From Neolewinella marina (lineage in GTDB: Bacteria > Bacteroidota > Bacteroidia > Chitinophagales > Saprospiraceae): a stretch of 57,864 nt of DNA. The position numbers and the translations under genes are program-made. The notes under the pieces were generated by a model. That model was not told where the DNA came from. It ran no database searches and was given only the letters and a program-made list of their open reading frames with translations. The stretch is taken from contig NZ_PDLO01000013.1 in NCBI RefSeq assembly GCF_002631205.1, positions 1 through 57,864 on the forward strand. Reading direction: 5' to 3'. Of the stretch, positions 1 through 7,666 are shown in pieces (the first letter of the stretch is position 1; every line of letters starts with the position of its first letter).

Positions 1-5
1 GGCCG

Positions 6-23
6 GGTGTACACGTGTACACC
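6..23. promoter_or_regulatory. Perfect 18-bp palindrome, LacI-family operator-like
   Basis: GGTGTACACGTGTACACC is perfectly self-complementary with a central CG. LacI/GalR-family operators are typically even-length palindromes with a central CG pair, so this is a good candidate. The controlled gene would lie off the left edge of the window. No LacI-type regulator is encoded here, so the assignment is inference. Confidence 0.45.
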
Positions 24-276
24 GAACAGAATACGCAGATAATAAACAATACCGGGCAGCTAGACCTGTTCCCGCCTAATCATTTACACTAATCCGTCAA
101 GCTATATTAGGCACGGACACATTGTCCATGGTACTTTGTAAATGGTATATGGTAAATCTCCCCCGGCCCTGGAAGGGACGGCGCCGAATTAGCGGGGTCA
201 ATTCCGAGGGGACCGAGGAATGGGCCTCGCGGTCATTGGGCGTGATTTCCCATACCTCCCACATCAAAGGTTAAAC

Positions 277-358
277 AACCACGGAGGCCGCAGAGAATCA
301 CAGAAAGTTACGGTTGTTCCCTCCATGATTCTCCGTGTACCTCTGTGCCTCGGTGGTT
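277..358. repeat. Imperfect inverted repeat element
   Basis: The left arm at 277-295 (AACCACGGAGGCCGCAGAG) matches the reverse complement of 341-358 (CTCTGTGCCTCGGTGGTT) with one substitution and a short indel. The spacer contains further CAGAG/CTCTG and GAATCA/TGATTC matches, so the whole 80-bp unit could fold into one hairpin. It lies in non-coding DNA downstream of the sulfatase. It looks like a small dispersed intergenic repeat; no second copy is in this window. Confidence 0.5.
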
Positions 359-441
359 CAAACCAATCGGGCCGGGAGGCCCTCCACCCTTTACCGTCTT
401 GTACGCAAACACTCGGCCCAAAGGGCCTCGACCTGCCATTC

Positions 442-2001
442 CTACTCCAGCTTCAGCAGCTCAGTCTCCGAGTACTCCACCCCGCGGATCTTCGCGAAAT
501 CCCGCACCAGTTCCTTCAGTTTCTCGGGGTGGGTGGCGGCCAGGTTGTTTTGCTGGCCGATGTCTTCGGTGAGGTTGTAGAGCTGGTAGTCGGGGGCGTT
601 GCCGAGTTCGATGTTGACCTGCCGCTGGACGGGCGGGCCGCTGTAGGGCGGGATCATGAGCCATTCGCCGCTGCGCAGGGCGGTGCGGGAGGTGGCTTCC
701 AGCACGAGTTGCTCGCGGCCGCGGTCGCTCTCTCCCAGGAAGGTGGGGAGGAGGTCCTGTCCGTCTACCGAAGGGGTGGCCGCGCCGACGAGGGACGCCA
801 GGGAGGGCAGCAGGTCGAGCTGGCTGACCAGGGCGTCGGATACTCCCGGCTCGATGCGGCCGGGCCAGTAGGTGATGAAGGGCACCCGCGTTCCCGCCTC
901 GTAAAGGCTGTACTTGCCGCCGCGCAGGGGGCCGGCCGGCTGGTGGTCGCCCACGAGTTCCACGGCCTGGTCGTAGTAGCCGTCGTTGAGTACGGGGCCG
1001 TTGTCAGAGCTCAGGACGATGAGGGTGTTTTCCAGCAGGCCCTCTTCCTTCAGGGTCTTCACGAATTCCCCGATGGCCCAGTCGGCCTCCACGATGGCGT
1101 CGCCGCGGGGACCCATGCCCGATTTGCCCACGAAGCGGGGATGGGGGGTGCGCGGCACGTGGGGCTGCTGCAGGGCGTAGTAGAGGAAGAAGGGCTCGTC
1201 GTCGCGTTCACGCACGTAGGCCTGGGCTTCGGCGAGGAAGTGGTCGGCCATGTCCACGTCGCTCCACCGGGCGGCTGCTCCGCCCTTCATGAAGCCGATG
1301 CGGGGGATGCCGTTCACGATGCTGTTGTTGTGGCCGTGGTGCCACTTCATGGTGGTGAGCTCGGGGTTGTCCTTGCCGGTAGGTTCGCCGGGGAAGTTCT
1401 CCGAGTAGCTCACTTCGATGGGGTCGTTGGGGTCCAGCCCCACCACGTGGCCGTTCTCGAGGTAGACGGTGGGTACCCGGTCCTGGGTGGCGGCGAGGAT
1501 GTAGCTGTGGTCGAAGCCCACTTCATTGGGGCCGGGGCTCACCGGGCCGTTCCAGTCCACGTTGCCGCGGCCGAGTCCGAGGTGCCACTTGCCCACCACG
1601 GCGGTGTGGTAGCCGCGCTGCCGGAGCATGCGGGGCACCGTCATCCGCGCGGTATCGATGATGAGGGGGGCGGTGCCGGGCAGGATCTTCGCGTCCTGGT
1701 TGCGCCAGGGGTAGACGCCCGTGAGCAGGGCGTAGCGGCTGGGCGTGCAGGTGGCCGAGGAGGCGTAACCGTTGGTGAACCGGCGTCCGCCTTCGGCCAG
1801 GGCGTCCATGTTCGGGGTGGCCAGGGCGGTAGCTCCGTAGGCGCCCACGTCGCCGTAGCCGAGGTCATCCAGGTAGATGAAGACGATGTTCGGCCGGTCA
1901 GCGGCGGCGTTCGGGGTGTCGGGGTCGGTTTCGGGGGCGGGGCCGCAGGAGCCGAGGAACAGGGCGAGGAGCCCGGCGAGGAGGAGCACAGATCGTTTCA
2001 T
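442..2001 (-). CDS. Exported sulfatase (S1 family) lipoprotein
   Basis: A 519-residue arylsulfatase-type hydrolase expected to remove sulfate esters from polysaccharides outside the cytoplasm. A lipoprotein signal ends at Cys19 (LGSC). Metal ligands Asp45-Asp46 sit in the typical N-terminal IYLDDLGYGD motif. Cys85 in CTPSR (85-89) is the residue that a formylglycine-generating enzyme oxidises to formylglycine. A KWHLG motif and a later SSDNGP motif complete the S1 active-site set. The length is normal for the family. It lies 55 nt downstream of the DUF4199 gene on the same strand, so co-transcription is possible. The exact sulfated substrate cannot be read from sequence. The nearby CE15 and PL10 genes suggest plant or algal acidic polysaccharides, but that is only context. 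Confidence 0.93.
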   Translation of the reverse strand: MKRSVLLLAGLLALFLGSCGPAPETDPDTPNAAADRPNIVFIYLDDLGYGDVGAYGATALATPNMDALAEGGRRFTNGYASSATCTPSRYALLTGVYPWRNQDAKILPGTAPLIIDTARMTVPRMLRQRGYHTAVVGKWHLGLGRGNVDWNGPVSPGPNEVGFDHSYILAATQDRVPTVYLENGHVVGLDPNDPIEVSYSENFPGEPTGKDNPELTTMKWHHGHNNSIVNGIPRIGFMKGGAAARWSDVDMADHFLAEAQAYVRERDDEPFFLYYALQQPHVPRTPHPRFVGKSGMGPRGDAIVEADWAIGEFVKTLKEEGLLENTLIVLSSDNGPVLNDGYYDQAVELVGDHQPAGPLRGGKYSLYEAGTRVPFITYWPGRIEPGVSDALVSQLDLLPSLASLVGAATPSVDGQDLLPTFLGESDRGREQLVLEATSRTALRSGEWLMIPPYSGPPVQRQVNIELGNAPDYQLYNLTEDIGQQNNLAATHPEKLKELVRDFAKIRGVEYSETELLKLE

Positions 2002-2056
2002 TTTGCCAATTTAGAAAGTCTGTCCCTATATGGCACGCCGCGGACCCCGGTGCGCC

Positions 2057-2539
2057 CTACGTCCCCCGCCGCCGGACGAAGAAGGCCACGATCGCCGCGG
2101 TGAGCAGCCCGAGCACCAGGCTGCCGATGAAGGCCTGGAAGACGTAGCTGCTGAGGTTGAAGTTAGCCTCCGCCTCGGCCTGGGTGAGATACCCCTGCTC
2201 CACCGAGTAGCGGATCACGTTGGTGAAGTAGTCCGGCGTGACGATGGTGTGGGTGATGAGCTGGGCCAGGGGGCTGAGCACGGCCACCATGACCGTCATG
2301 ACCACCCCCGCGGTGAAGCCCTGGCGGTAGCTCATCTCCCCGCCGTAGTAGTGCTCCCGCTTGTCGCGCAGCGCCAGTACGTAAACGATGGCGGCCGGAA
2401 TGGCCACCAGGTTGGTGTAGGTGGGGTGGTAGGCCAGGTAGACGTCGTGGAGGCCCGCCAGCCGCTCCAGGAACAGCCAGCCTAGCATCATGAGGGTGAA
2501 GATGACGGCCCACTTGAGTTCGATGCGGTAACGGTTCAT
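2057..2539 (-). CDS. DUF4199 family membrane protein
   Basis: A 160-residue small integral membrane protein with about four hydrophobic segments (roughly 9-26, 42-58, 74-95 and 131-154). It has the arrangement seen in DUF4199 proteins, which are common in Bacteroidota and of unknown function: a KREHYYGGEMSYRQGF stretch between TM2 and TM3, and a short amphipathic section before the last helix. The C-terminus is basic (RRRGT). It is first in a minus-strand pair with the sulfatase and is divergent from the CE15 esterase. Nothing in the sequence links it directly to polysaccharide use. Confidence 0.8.
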   Translation of the reverse strand: MNRYRIELKWAVIFTLMMLGWLFLERLAGLHDVYLAYHPTYTNLVAIPAAIVYVLALRDKREHYYGGEMSYRQGFTAGVVMTVMVAVLSPLAQLITHTIVTPDYFTNVIRYSVEQGYLTQAEAEANFNLSSYVFQAFIGSLVLGLLTAAIVAFFVRRRGT

Positions 2540-2606
2540 GGTCGGGGAGTGCGTAAAGAGGGTGTAGGGTTAAGGTAAGGGGCACGCGGGACAAGGAAGG
2601 CTACCC

Positions 2607-2657
2607 AGTACGCTTTCAAAGGCGTACTTTAGAATCCGCAATCTTGAAACCGATTGC
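2607..2657 (+). promoter_or_regulatory. Two small inverted repeats upstream of the CE15 gene
   Basis: AGTACGC/GCGTACT (2607-2613 and 2622-2628, 8-nt spacer) and GCAATC/GATTGC (2638-2643 and 2652-2657, 8-nt spacer) lie back to back, ending 9 nt before the CE15 start codon. They may be operator half-sites or leader hairpins. No matching sites were seen elsewhere. Confidence 0.3.
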
Positions 2658-2666
2658 AAAGCCGCT

Positions 2667-3878
2667 ATGTACTTACCCCTGACGTCCCGATCGATTCCGC
2701 TGATTATCCTGCTGAGCTTGCTAGGGGGTGCAATGGCTGCCCAGTCCGTGCCGCTGGTGTACCCCCGGGAACATACGGGGGCGGACTGCCCTGAACCGCC
2801 GCTGCCCGGGCTAGAGGAGTTGCCGGTGGTGGCTACCCTGCCGGACCCCTTCGCTGCTTCCGACGGCAGCGGGCGAGATACCACCCTGATCGGCTGGCGG
2901 TGCCGGCGGGCGGAAATTTTGGCCGAGATCCAGCATTACGAGGTAGGCCGCAAGCCCCCGCGCCCGGATACCCTGACCGCCCGTTTCGATGGCGACAGCC
3001 TCTACGTAGCGGTGACGCGGAACGGATATACCCTGCAGCTTTCCGCCGCTGTGGCGCTGCCCGCGGGTGCCGGGCCTTTCCCCGCGGTGATCGGCATAGG
3101 GCCGGGTGCGGGTAGCCTACCCCCGGAGCTGTTCGCGGAGCGCGGGATAGCACAGATCGCCTTCAACTTCAGCCAGGTTATGGCCAACACCCAGACGCGC
3201 GGGGCTGAGCCCATCAACCACCTCTACCCCGAGCAGACCGACATGGGCGCCTACGCGGCCTGGCCCTGGGGGGTGAGCCGCCTCATCGACGGCCTCGAGC
3301 TGACGCAGGACGTGCTGCCCATCGACCTCAGCCGCCTCGGCGTCACTGGTTGCTCCTTCGCGGGGAAGATGGCGCTGTTCGCCGGGGCCTTTGACGAGCG
3401 CATTGCCCTGACCATCGCCCAGGAACCCGGGGGCGGGGGCGGAGCCGCCTGGCGGGTATCGGAAACCCTCGGCGAGGTGGAAACCCTGGGCCGCACCAGC
3501 CACGCCTGGTTCAAGGAAAGCATGTTCCAGTTTGCCAACGCGGTGGACCGCCTGCCCTTTGACCACCACGAGCTGATGGCCCTCATTGCGCCCCGCGCCT
3601 TCCTGTTTTTGGGAAACACGGATTATGAGTGGCTGGCCGACGAGTCGGGCTACGTCTCCGCCCGCGCCGCCCACGAAGTGTGGAAGGCGTTGGGGGTGGC
3701 CGATCGCTTCGGCTTCTCCATCAACGGAGGCCACGGCCATTGCCAGTTGCCCGCTGAGCAGTGGCCCGAGGTGGGGGCCTTCATCGATAAATTCCTCCTC
3801 GGCGATCAGGCGGCAGATACCGAGGTGATGATTCACCCCTTCAAAACGGTAGATTATGCACGCTGGATGGAGTGGTAA
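2667..3878 (+). CDS. CE15 glucuronoyl-esterase-like alpha/beta hydrolase
   Basis: A 403-residue exported esterase. An N-terminal signal peptide ends near AMAAQ (residues 22-26). The nucleophile motif GCSFAGK (Ser230) fits the GCSxxGK motif of carbohydrate esterase family 15. Glu253 in the QEPGGGGGAAWR segment and His356/His358 in GGHGHC match the usual acid and histidine positions. CE15 enzymes cleave ester links between 4-O-methyl-glucuronate of hemicellulose and lignin alcohols, and some act on other uronate esters. The gene overlaps the first 23 nt of the longest PL10 frame, so the two are probably translated from one message. The start is ATG at 2667, preceded by two small inverted repeats. 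Confidence 0.85.
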   Translation: MYLPLTSRSIPLIILLSLLGGAMAAQSVPLVYPREHTGADCPEPPLPGLEELPVVATLPDPFAASDGSGRDTTLIGWRCRRAEILAEIQHYEVGRKPPRPDTLTARFDGDSLYVAVTRNGYTLQLSAAVALPAGAGPFPAVIGIGPGAGSLPPELFAERGIAQIAFNFSQVMANTQTRGAEPINHLYPEQTDMGAYAAWPWGVSRLIDGLELTQDVLPIDLSRLGVTGCSFAGKMALFAGAFDERIALTIAQEPGGGGGAAWRVSETLGEVETLGRTSHAWFKESMFQFANAVDRLPFDHHELMALIAPRAFLFLGNTDYEWLADESGYVSARAAHEVWKALGVADRFGFSINGGHGHCQLPAEQWPEVGAFIDKFLLGDQAADTEVMIHPFKTVDYARWMEW

Positions 3879-5013
3879 CTGGTCGGACCATTTACCGGTC
3901 GGACCACGTAATGGTCCCACCCGTTTTCGGCGGACCACCTTTCTCCCGGTCCTGCTCTGTCTATTGGTTTCCGGAGGGCTCGGTGCCCAGGCCGGGTCAA
4001 TCGAATGGCGCGACGCCCTGCGCCAACCCGCGGAGTGGTACGCCGGCCCCGAGGCCGCCCGCATCGCCGATAACCTCCTGGTCTACCAGCACCCCATCGG
4101 CGGCTGGCCCAAAAACCTGGATATGGCCGCTGCCCTGGACCAGGAGGCGAAGGAGCGCATCCGCCGGCAGCAGGCTACTCGGGACCACGACCTCGGCCGG
4201 CCAACCATTGATAATGGCGCCACCTACACCCAGTTGCGCTACCTGGCCAGGGTGTACGCCGCCGGGGGAGGGGAGCGCTACCGGGAAGCCTTCAACAAGG
4301 GCATCGACTACCTGCTGGAAGCCCAGTACCCGAACGGTGGCTGGCCGCAGTACTACCCGCTGCGCAAAGGCTATTACTCCCACATCACCTTCAACGACGG
4401 CGCCATGATCGGGGCCCTCGAGCTGCTGCGGGAGGTAGCCACGGGAACCTACCCCTTCGTGGACCGCCGGAGGGTGAGGGCCGCCCGCGCGGCGGTGGAG
4501 AAAGGGGTAGAGCTGATTCTGGCCACCCAGATCGAAGTTGATGGCCAGCTAACCGCCTGGTGCGCCCAGTACGACCCGCAAACCCTGGAACCCACTACGG
4601 CCCGGGCCTACGAGCTGGTCTCCCTGAGCGGGGCGGAAAGCGTGGGCATCGTTAATTTTCTGATGGGAATACCGGAACCCACGGTCGCCATCACCCGGGC
4701 GGTCGAGGGAGCGGTAGACTGGTTCGAAAGGGTACAGCTGTCGGAACTGCGCCTCATCCGGCAAGAGAACCCCGCCCTGCCCAAGGGCTACGACCTGATC
4801 GTGGGCTTCGACCCCGAACACGCCACCCCCCTGTGGGCCCGCTTCTACGAGATCGGTACGAACTACCCGATGTTCGTGGGGCGCGACGGGGTGGTGCGCT
4901 ACGCCCTCTCCGAGATCGAGTACGAACGGCGGGTGGGCTACCGCTGGCTCAACGACTGGGCTACGGAGCTGCTGGAAAAGGACTATCCCGCCTGGCGGAA
5001 AGCGTGGAATTAG
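3856..5013 (+). CDS. Pectate lyase, PL10 family
   Basis: A 385-residue exported lyase expected to cut polygalacturonate by beta-elimination. The body from about residue 55 has PL10 features: DNLLVYQHPIGGWPKN, TIDNGATYTQLRYLAR, the EAQYPNGGWPQYYP repeat, a HITFNDGAMIG segment and a closing YRWLNDW. The signal peptide core (TFLPVLLCLLVSGGLGAQA, residues 27-45) is preceded by 26 residues with no family resemblance. The only in-frame ATG is 3856, inside the CE15 3' end, and two operator-like sites (3880-3906) fall within this extension. The ATG at 3911 is out of frame by one base; one extra C in the following C-run would give a standard signal peptide. The start is therefore uncertain, the function is not. 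Confidence 0.85.
   Translation: MHAGWSGNWSDHLPVGPRNGPTRFRRTTFLPVLLCLLVSGGLGAQAGSIEWRDALRQPAEWYAGPEAARIADNLLVYQHPIGGWPKNLDMAAALDQEAKERIRRQQATRDHDLGRPTIDNGATYTQLRYLARVYAAGGGERYREAFNKGIDYLLEAQYPNGGWPQYYPLRKGYYSHITFNDGAMIGALELLREVATGTYPFVDRRRVRAARAAVEKGVELILATQIEVDGQLTAWCAQYDPQTLEPTTARAYELVSLSGAESVGIVNFLMGIPEPTVAITRAVEGAVDWFERVQLSELRLIRQENPALPKGYDLIVGFDPEHATPLWARFYEIGTNYPMFVGRDGVVRYALSEIEYERRVGYRWLNDWATELLEKDYPAWRKAWN
3880..3906. promoter_or_regulatory. Paired 11-bp operator-like sites before PL10
   Basis: TGGTCGGACCA (3880-3890) and CGGTCGGACCA (3896-3906) are near-palindromes around a central base, 16 bp apart start to start. They fit the TnGTnnnACnA consensus of the FadR subfamily of GntR repressors. 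They begin immediately after the CE15 stop codon and closely resemble the pair at 40022-40049, which supports a shared regulator. They also overlap the 5' end of the longest PL10 reading frame. Confidence 0.55.
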
Positions 5014-5159
5014 GCACCTGCCCTCCGGGGCCTCCCTGAAATACCAGAAAAAAAATTGACCGCGAGCGTAACAACCAGGCAGGCCAGCGCATGATGCAGT
5101 AGCCCCGGCGACCGATTGGCACGGGGTGATTCGACCGCTTCTTCACTCACTCCTGGCGT

Positions 5160-5891
5160 ATGGGCAAGTACGGCAATTTGCACCTCTGGATGATCCTCCC
5201 TTTCCTGGTGATGCAATTGGGCATCTACGAGGACTACTGGGGAGACTTTACCGACAACGCCTGGTCGGTGCACGTGCACTACTGGACCGGGACGGTCTGG
5301 TACCTCTACCTGATCGTCCAGCCCTACTACGCCACCCACGGGCAGCTCGTGCGCCACCGGACCAACGGCATCATCGGTATGTTCCTGGCGGGGGGCGTAT
5401 GCCTCACGGCACTGAGCATGATGCACCGGGACGTCAACAACGCCCATCTGGCGGCGGAAATGGCCGACCGCTTCGGCCCCTTCGAGCCCTGGTTCTTCTA
5501 CGGGGTGGCGGCCGTGGAGATCCCCATGATGGCCGCCTTCGGGGTTGCGGTGATCATGAGTATCGTGCAGCGCAAGCAACTGGAAAACCACGCCTGGTGG
5601 CTTATCACCACCGTCTTCATCATCATGATGCCGGCCCTGGCGCGGGGGATCCAGAACCTGTACGTGGATTACTACCGGGATAACTGGCCGGACATCGACA
5701 TCATGGCCCCGATCTACTTTTCCCAGTTCCTCATCGTGCTGATGGTACTGGCTGCGGCGCGCTACTACCGCAAACTGAATCACCCGGCCACCTTCGTGGC
5801 CATTGCCGTGAATCTCTACGCTTGCCTGATCAAGCCCCTCGGGCAATCGCCGGCGGTGCAGGCCTTCTTCGAGGGGGTGGTGAAGGGATAG
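5160..5891 (+). CDS. Multi-pass membrane protein of unknown function
   Basis: A 243-residue protein with about six hydrophobic segments and no family that I recognise. It is rich in aromatic and histidine residues near membrane boundaries (NLHLW at the start, SVHVHYW near residue 40, ATHGQLVRHR near 62, MMHRDVNNAH near 86), which could bind metal or haem, though this is speculative. There is no signal peptide; the first helix begins at about residue 7. It lies 146 nt after the PL10 gene and 73 nt before the acyl-CoA ligase, so it may be co-transcribed with the ligase. The ATG at 5160 is the first start that leaves the helices intact. Confidence 0.7.
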   Translation: MGKYGNLHLWMILPFLVMQLGIYEDYWGDFTDNAWSVHVHYWTGTVWYLYLIVQPYYATHGQLVRHRTNGIIGMFLAGGVCLTALSMMHRDVNNAHLAAEMADRFGPFEPWFFYGVAAVEIPMMAAFGVAVIMSIVQRKQLENHAWWLITTVFIIMMPALARGIQNLYVDYYRDNWPDIDIMAPIYFSQFLIVLMVLAAARYYRKLNHPATFVAIAVNLYACLIKPLGQSPAVQAFFEGVVKG

Positions 5892-5964
5892 TTGGGGCGG
5901 AGCTCGTCCGACCAGCCAATACCGGACGAATGGTTAAATTACAAATCCACCCAACCTCCCGCTT

Positions 5965-7593
5965 ATGCAAGGCCTGATGATGCAATACCCCCTCACCACC
6001 AATACCATCCTGGAGTACGGCAACCGGGTCTTTCACCACAAGCGGATCATCACCCACCTGCCCGACGGTACCCGGCGGGTCTGCACCTTCGGCGACCTCT
6101 ACCGCCGGTGCAAACAGCTGGCCAATGCCCTGCGGCACACCCTCGGCGTCCAACCCGGGGATGTGGTGGGCACCTTCGCCTGGAACCACGGCCCCCACGT
6201 GGAGCTCTACTACGGCATTTCAGGCATCGGAGCGGTCTGCCACACGATCAACGTGCGGCTGTCGCCCCAGCAGATCGAGTACAGCATCAACCACTCCGAG
6301 GACAAGGTGATCTTCGTCGACGCCACCCTCGTTCCCCTGCTGGAGAAGATTGCCCCCCTGGCCGAGACGGTCCGCCACTACGTGATCCTGAACGCCCCGG
6401 CCGACTTCACCACCACCTTGGAGCCTATCCTCCACTACGAAGAACTGCTGGCCGAGCAGCCCGACGAGTTCGAGTGGCCGGAACTCGACGAAAACACCGC
6501 CTGCGGCATGTGCTACACCAGCGGCACCACCGGACTGCCCAAGGGGGTACTGTACTCCCACCGGTCCACCTACCTCCACGCCATGGCCATCATGTCGCCG
6601 AACGCCGGCAACCTGAGCAGTCGGGATACGGCCCTGCTCATCGTGCCCCAGTTCCACGTCATGGCCTGGGGCTACCCCTACGTATGCCTCCTGGCCGGGG
6701 CCAATATGGTCCTGCCGTCTTCCAACCTCCAGCCCGCCGCCCTCATCCGCATCCTGCAGGAGGAGCAGGTGACCCGGGCCAACGGGGTGCCCACGATCTG
6801 GCTGGGCATCTACGAAGAGCTGAAAAATAACCCACCCGCCGAACCCCTGGCGCTGGAGGAGTACGTGGTGGGCGGTTCGGCCCTGCCGGCCAGCCTGATC
6901 GAGGCCTTCGAGCGCGACTTCGGCATTCGGGGCGTCCACGCTTGGGGCATGACGGAAACCTCCCCCCTGGGTACCCTGAGCCGGCTGCAGCCCCGCCACG
7001 AATCCCTTCCGCCCAAGGACCAGCTGGCCGTCCGCGCCAAACAGGGGATCCCCTTCCCGGGGGTGGAGATCCGCATCGTATCCGACGAAGGGACGGTGTT
7101 GCCGTGGGACGGTAAGACGATGGGGGAACTTCAGGTGCGGGGTGCCTGGACGATCAGCGCCTACTTCAAGACGGCGAACCAGGAAAGCTTCACCGACGAC
7201 GGATGGTTCCGCACCGGCGACGTGAGCACCATCGATGAAGCCGGTTATATGGAGATCAAGGACCGCACCAAGGACCTCATCAAGAGCGGCGGGGAGTGGA
7301 TCTCGAGCGTCGCCCTGGAAAGCGCCCTGATGGCCCACCCCCGGGTGAAGGAGGCGGCCGTCATCGCCATCCCCGACCAGAAGTGGATCGAGCGCCCCCT
7401 GGCCGCCGTCGTCTTTCACGACCGGCGGCAAGCGGCCACCAAGGAGGAGCTCATGGATTTCCTGGCCCGCGACTTCGTCAGCTACCAGATTCCCCACGAC
7501 TACGTCTTCCTGGATGAGGTGCCCAAGACCAGCGTCGGAAAGTTCAACAAGAAGGAACTGCGCCGGCGCTACGCCGAGGAGGAGCTGATCTGA
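5965..7593 (+). CDS. Acyl-CoA ligase (fatty-acid--CoA ligase, AMP-forming)
   Basis: A 542-residue cytoplasmic ANL-superfamily enzyme expected to activate a medium- or long-chain fatty acid to its CoA thioester through an acyl-adenylate. The P-loop-like A3 motif YTSGTTGLPKG is at 184-194. The GMTETSPLG motif, the DGWFRTGD motif, the hinge around DRTKDLIKSGGEWIS and the C-terminal catalytic lysine region (KTSVGKFNKKELR) all follow in order. The length is standard. It is closest in style to the AlkK-like group with the N-terminal TTNTILEYG stretch. It ends before a strong bidirectional terminator at 7608-7649. No other fatty-acid genes are nearby, so its pathway partner is unknown. Confidence 0.92.
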   Translation: MQGLMMQYPLTTNTILEYGNRVFHHKRIITHLPDGTRRVCTFGDLYRRCKQLANALRHTLGVQPGDVVGTFAWNHGPHVELYYGISGIGAVCHTINVRLSPQQIEYSINHSEDKVIFVDATLVPLLEKIAPLAETVRHYVILNAPADFTTTLEPILHYEELLAEQPDEFEWPELDENTACGMCYTSGTTGLPKGVLYSHRSTYLHAMAIMSPNAGNLSSRDTALLIVPQFHVMAWGYPYVCLLAGANMVLPSSNLQPAALIRILQEEQVTRANGVPTIWLGIYEELKNNPPAEPLALEEYVVGGSALPASLIEAFERDFGIRGVHAWGMTETSPLGTLSRLQPRHESLPPKDQLAVRAKQGIPFPGVEIRIVSDEGTVLPWDGKTMGELQVRGAWTISAYFKTANQESFTDDGWFRTGDVSTIDEAGYMEIKDRTKDLIKSGGEWISSVALESALMAHPRVKEAAVIAIPDQKWIERPLAAVVFHDRRQAATKEELMDFLARDFVSYQIPHDYVFLDEVPKTSVGKFNKKELRRRYAEEELI

Positions 7594-7607
7594 CCTACCC
7601 CCCGAAA

Positions 7608-7649
7608 ACCGAAAAGCGGTGCCGAATTGCTTCGACACCGCTTTCCGGT
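7608..7649. terminator. Bidirectional terminator hairpin between convergent genes
   Basis: ACCGAAAAGCGGTG (7608-7621) pairs with CACCGCTTTCCGGT (7636-7649) over 14 positions with a single mismatch and a 14-nt loop. It sits between the convergent acyl-CoA ligase and the PKD/T9SS gene, 14 and 17 nt from the two stop codons. Confidence 0.8.
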
Positions 7650-7666
7650 TTCAGGGATCAGCCGGT

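Larger units (their letters stand above)
1..441. other. Intergenic region with several palindromes, no gene
   Basis: I see no convincing coding sequence here; the frames that stay open lack a start context and family resemblance. The stretch holds an 18-bp perfect palindrome (6-23), an inverted repeat GCCTAAT/ATTAGGC (74-80 and 106-112), a short dyad GGACA-CAT-TGTCC (115-127), a larger imperfect inverted repeat (277-358) and a small GGCCC-AAA-GGGCC hairpin (415-427) just past the sulfatase stop that may help end its transcript. Local AT content is higher over 30-165, as expected of a control region for a gene beyond the left edge. Confidence 0.6.

Noticed and set aside
415..427. Terminator for the sulfatase
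   Set aside because: The hairpin is only 5 bp with a 3-nt loop and has no T-run; it is mentioned only as possible.
5904..5914. Single TCGTCCGACCA site before the acyl-CoA ligase
   Set aside because: It fits the GntR consensus but lacks a properly spaced second site; the neighbour at 5921 keeps only part of the motif. It could be chance in GC-rich DNA.
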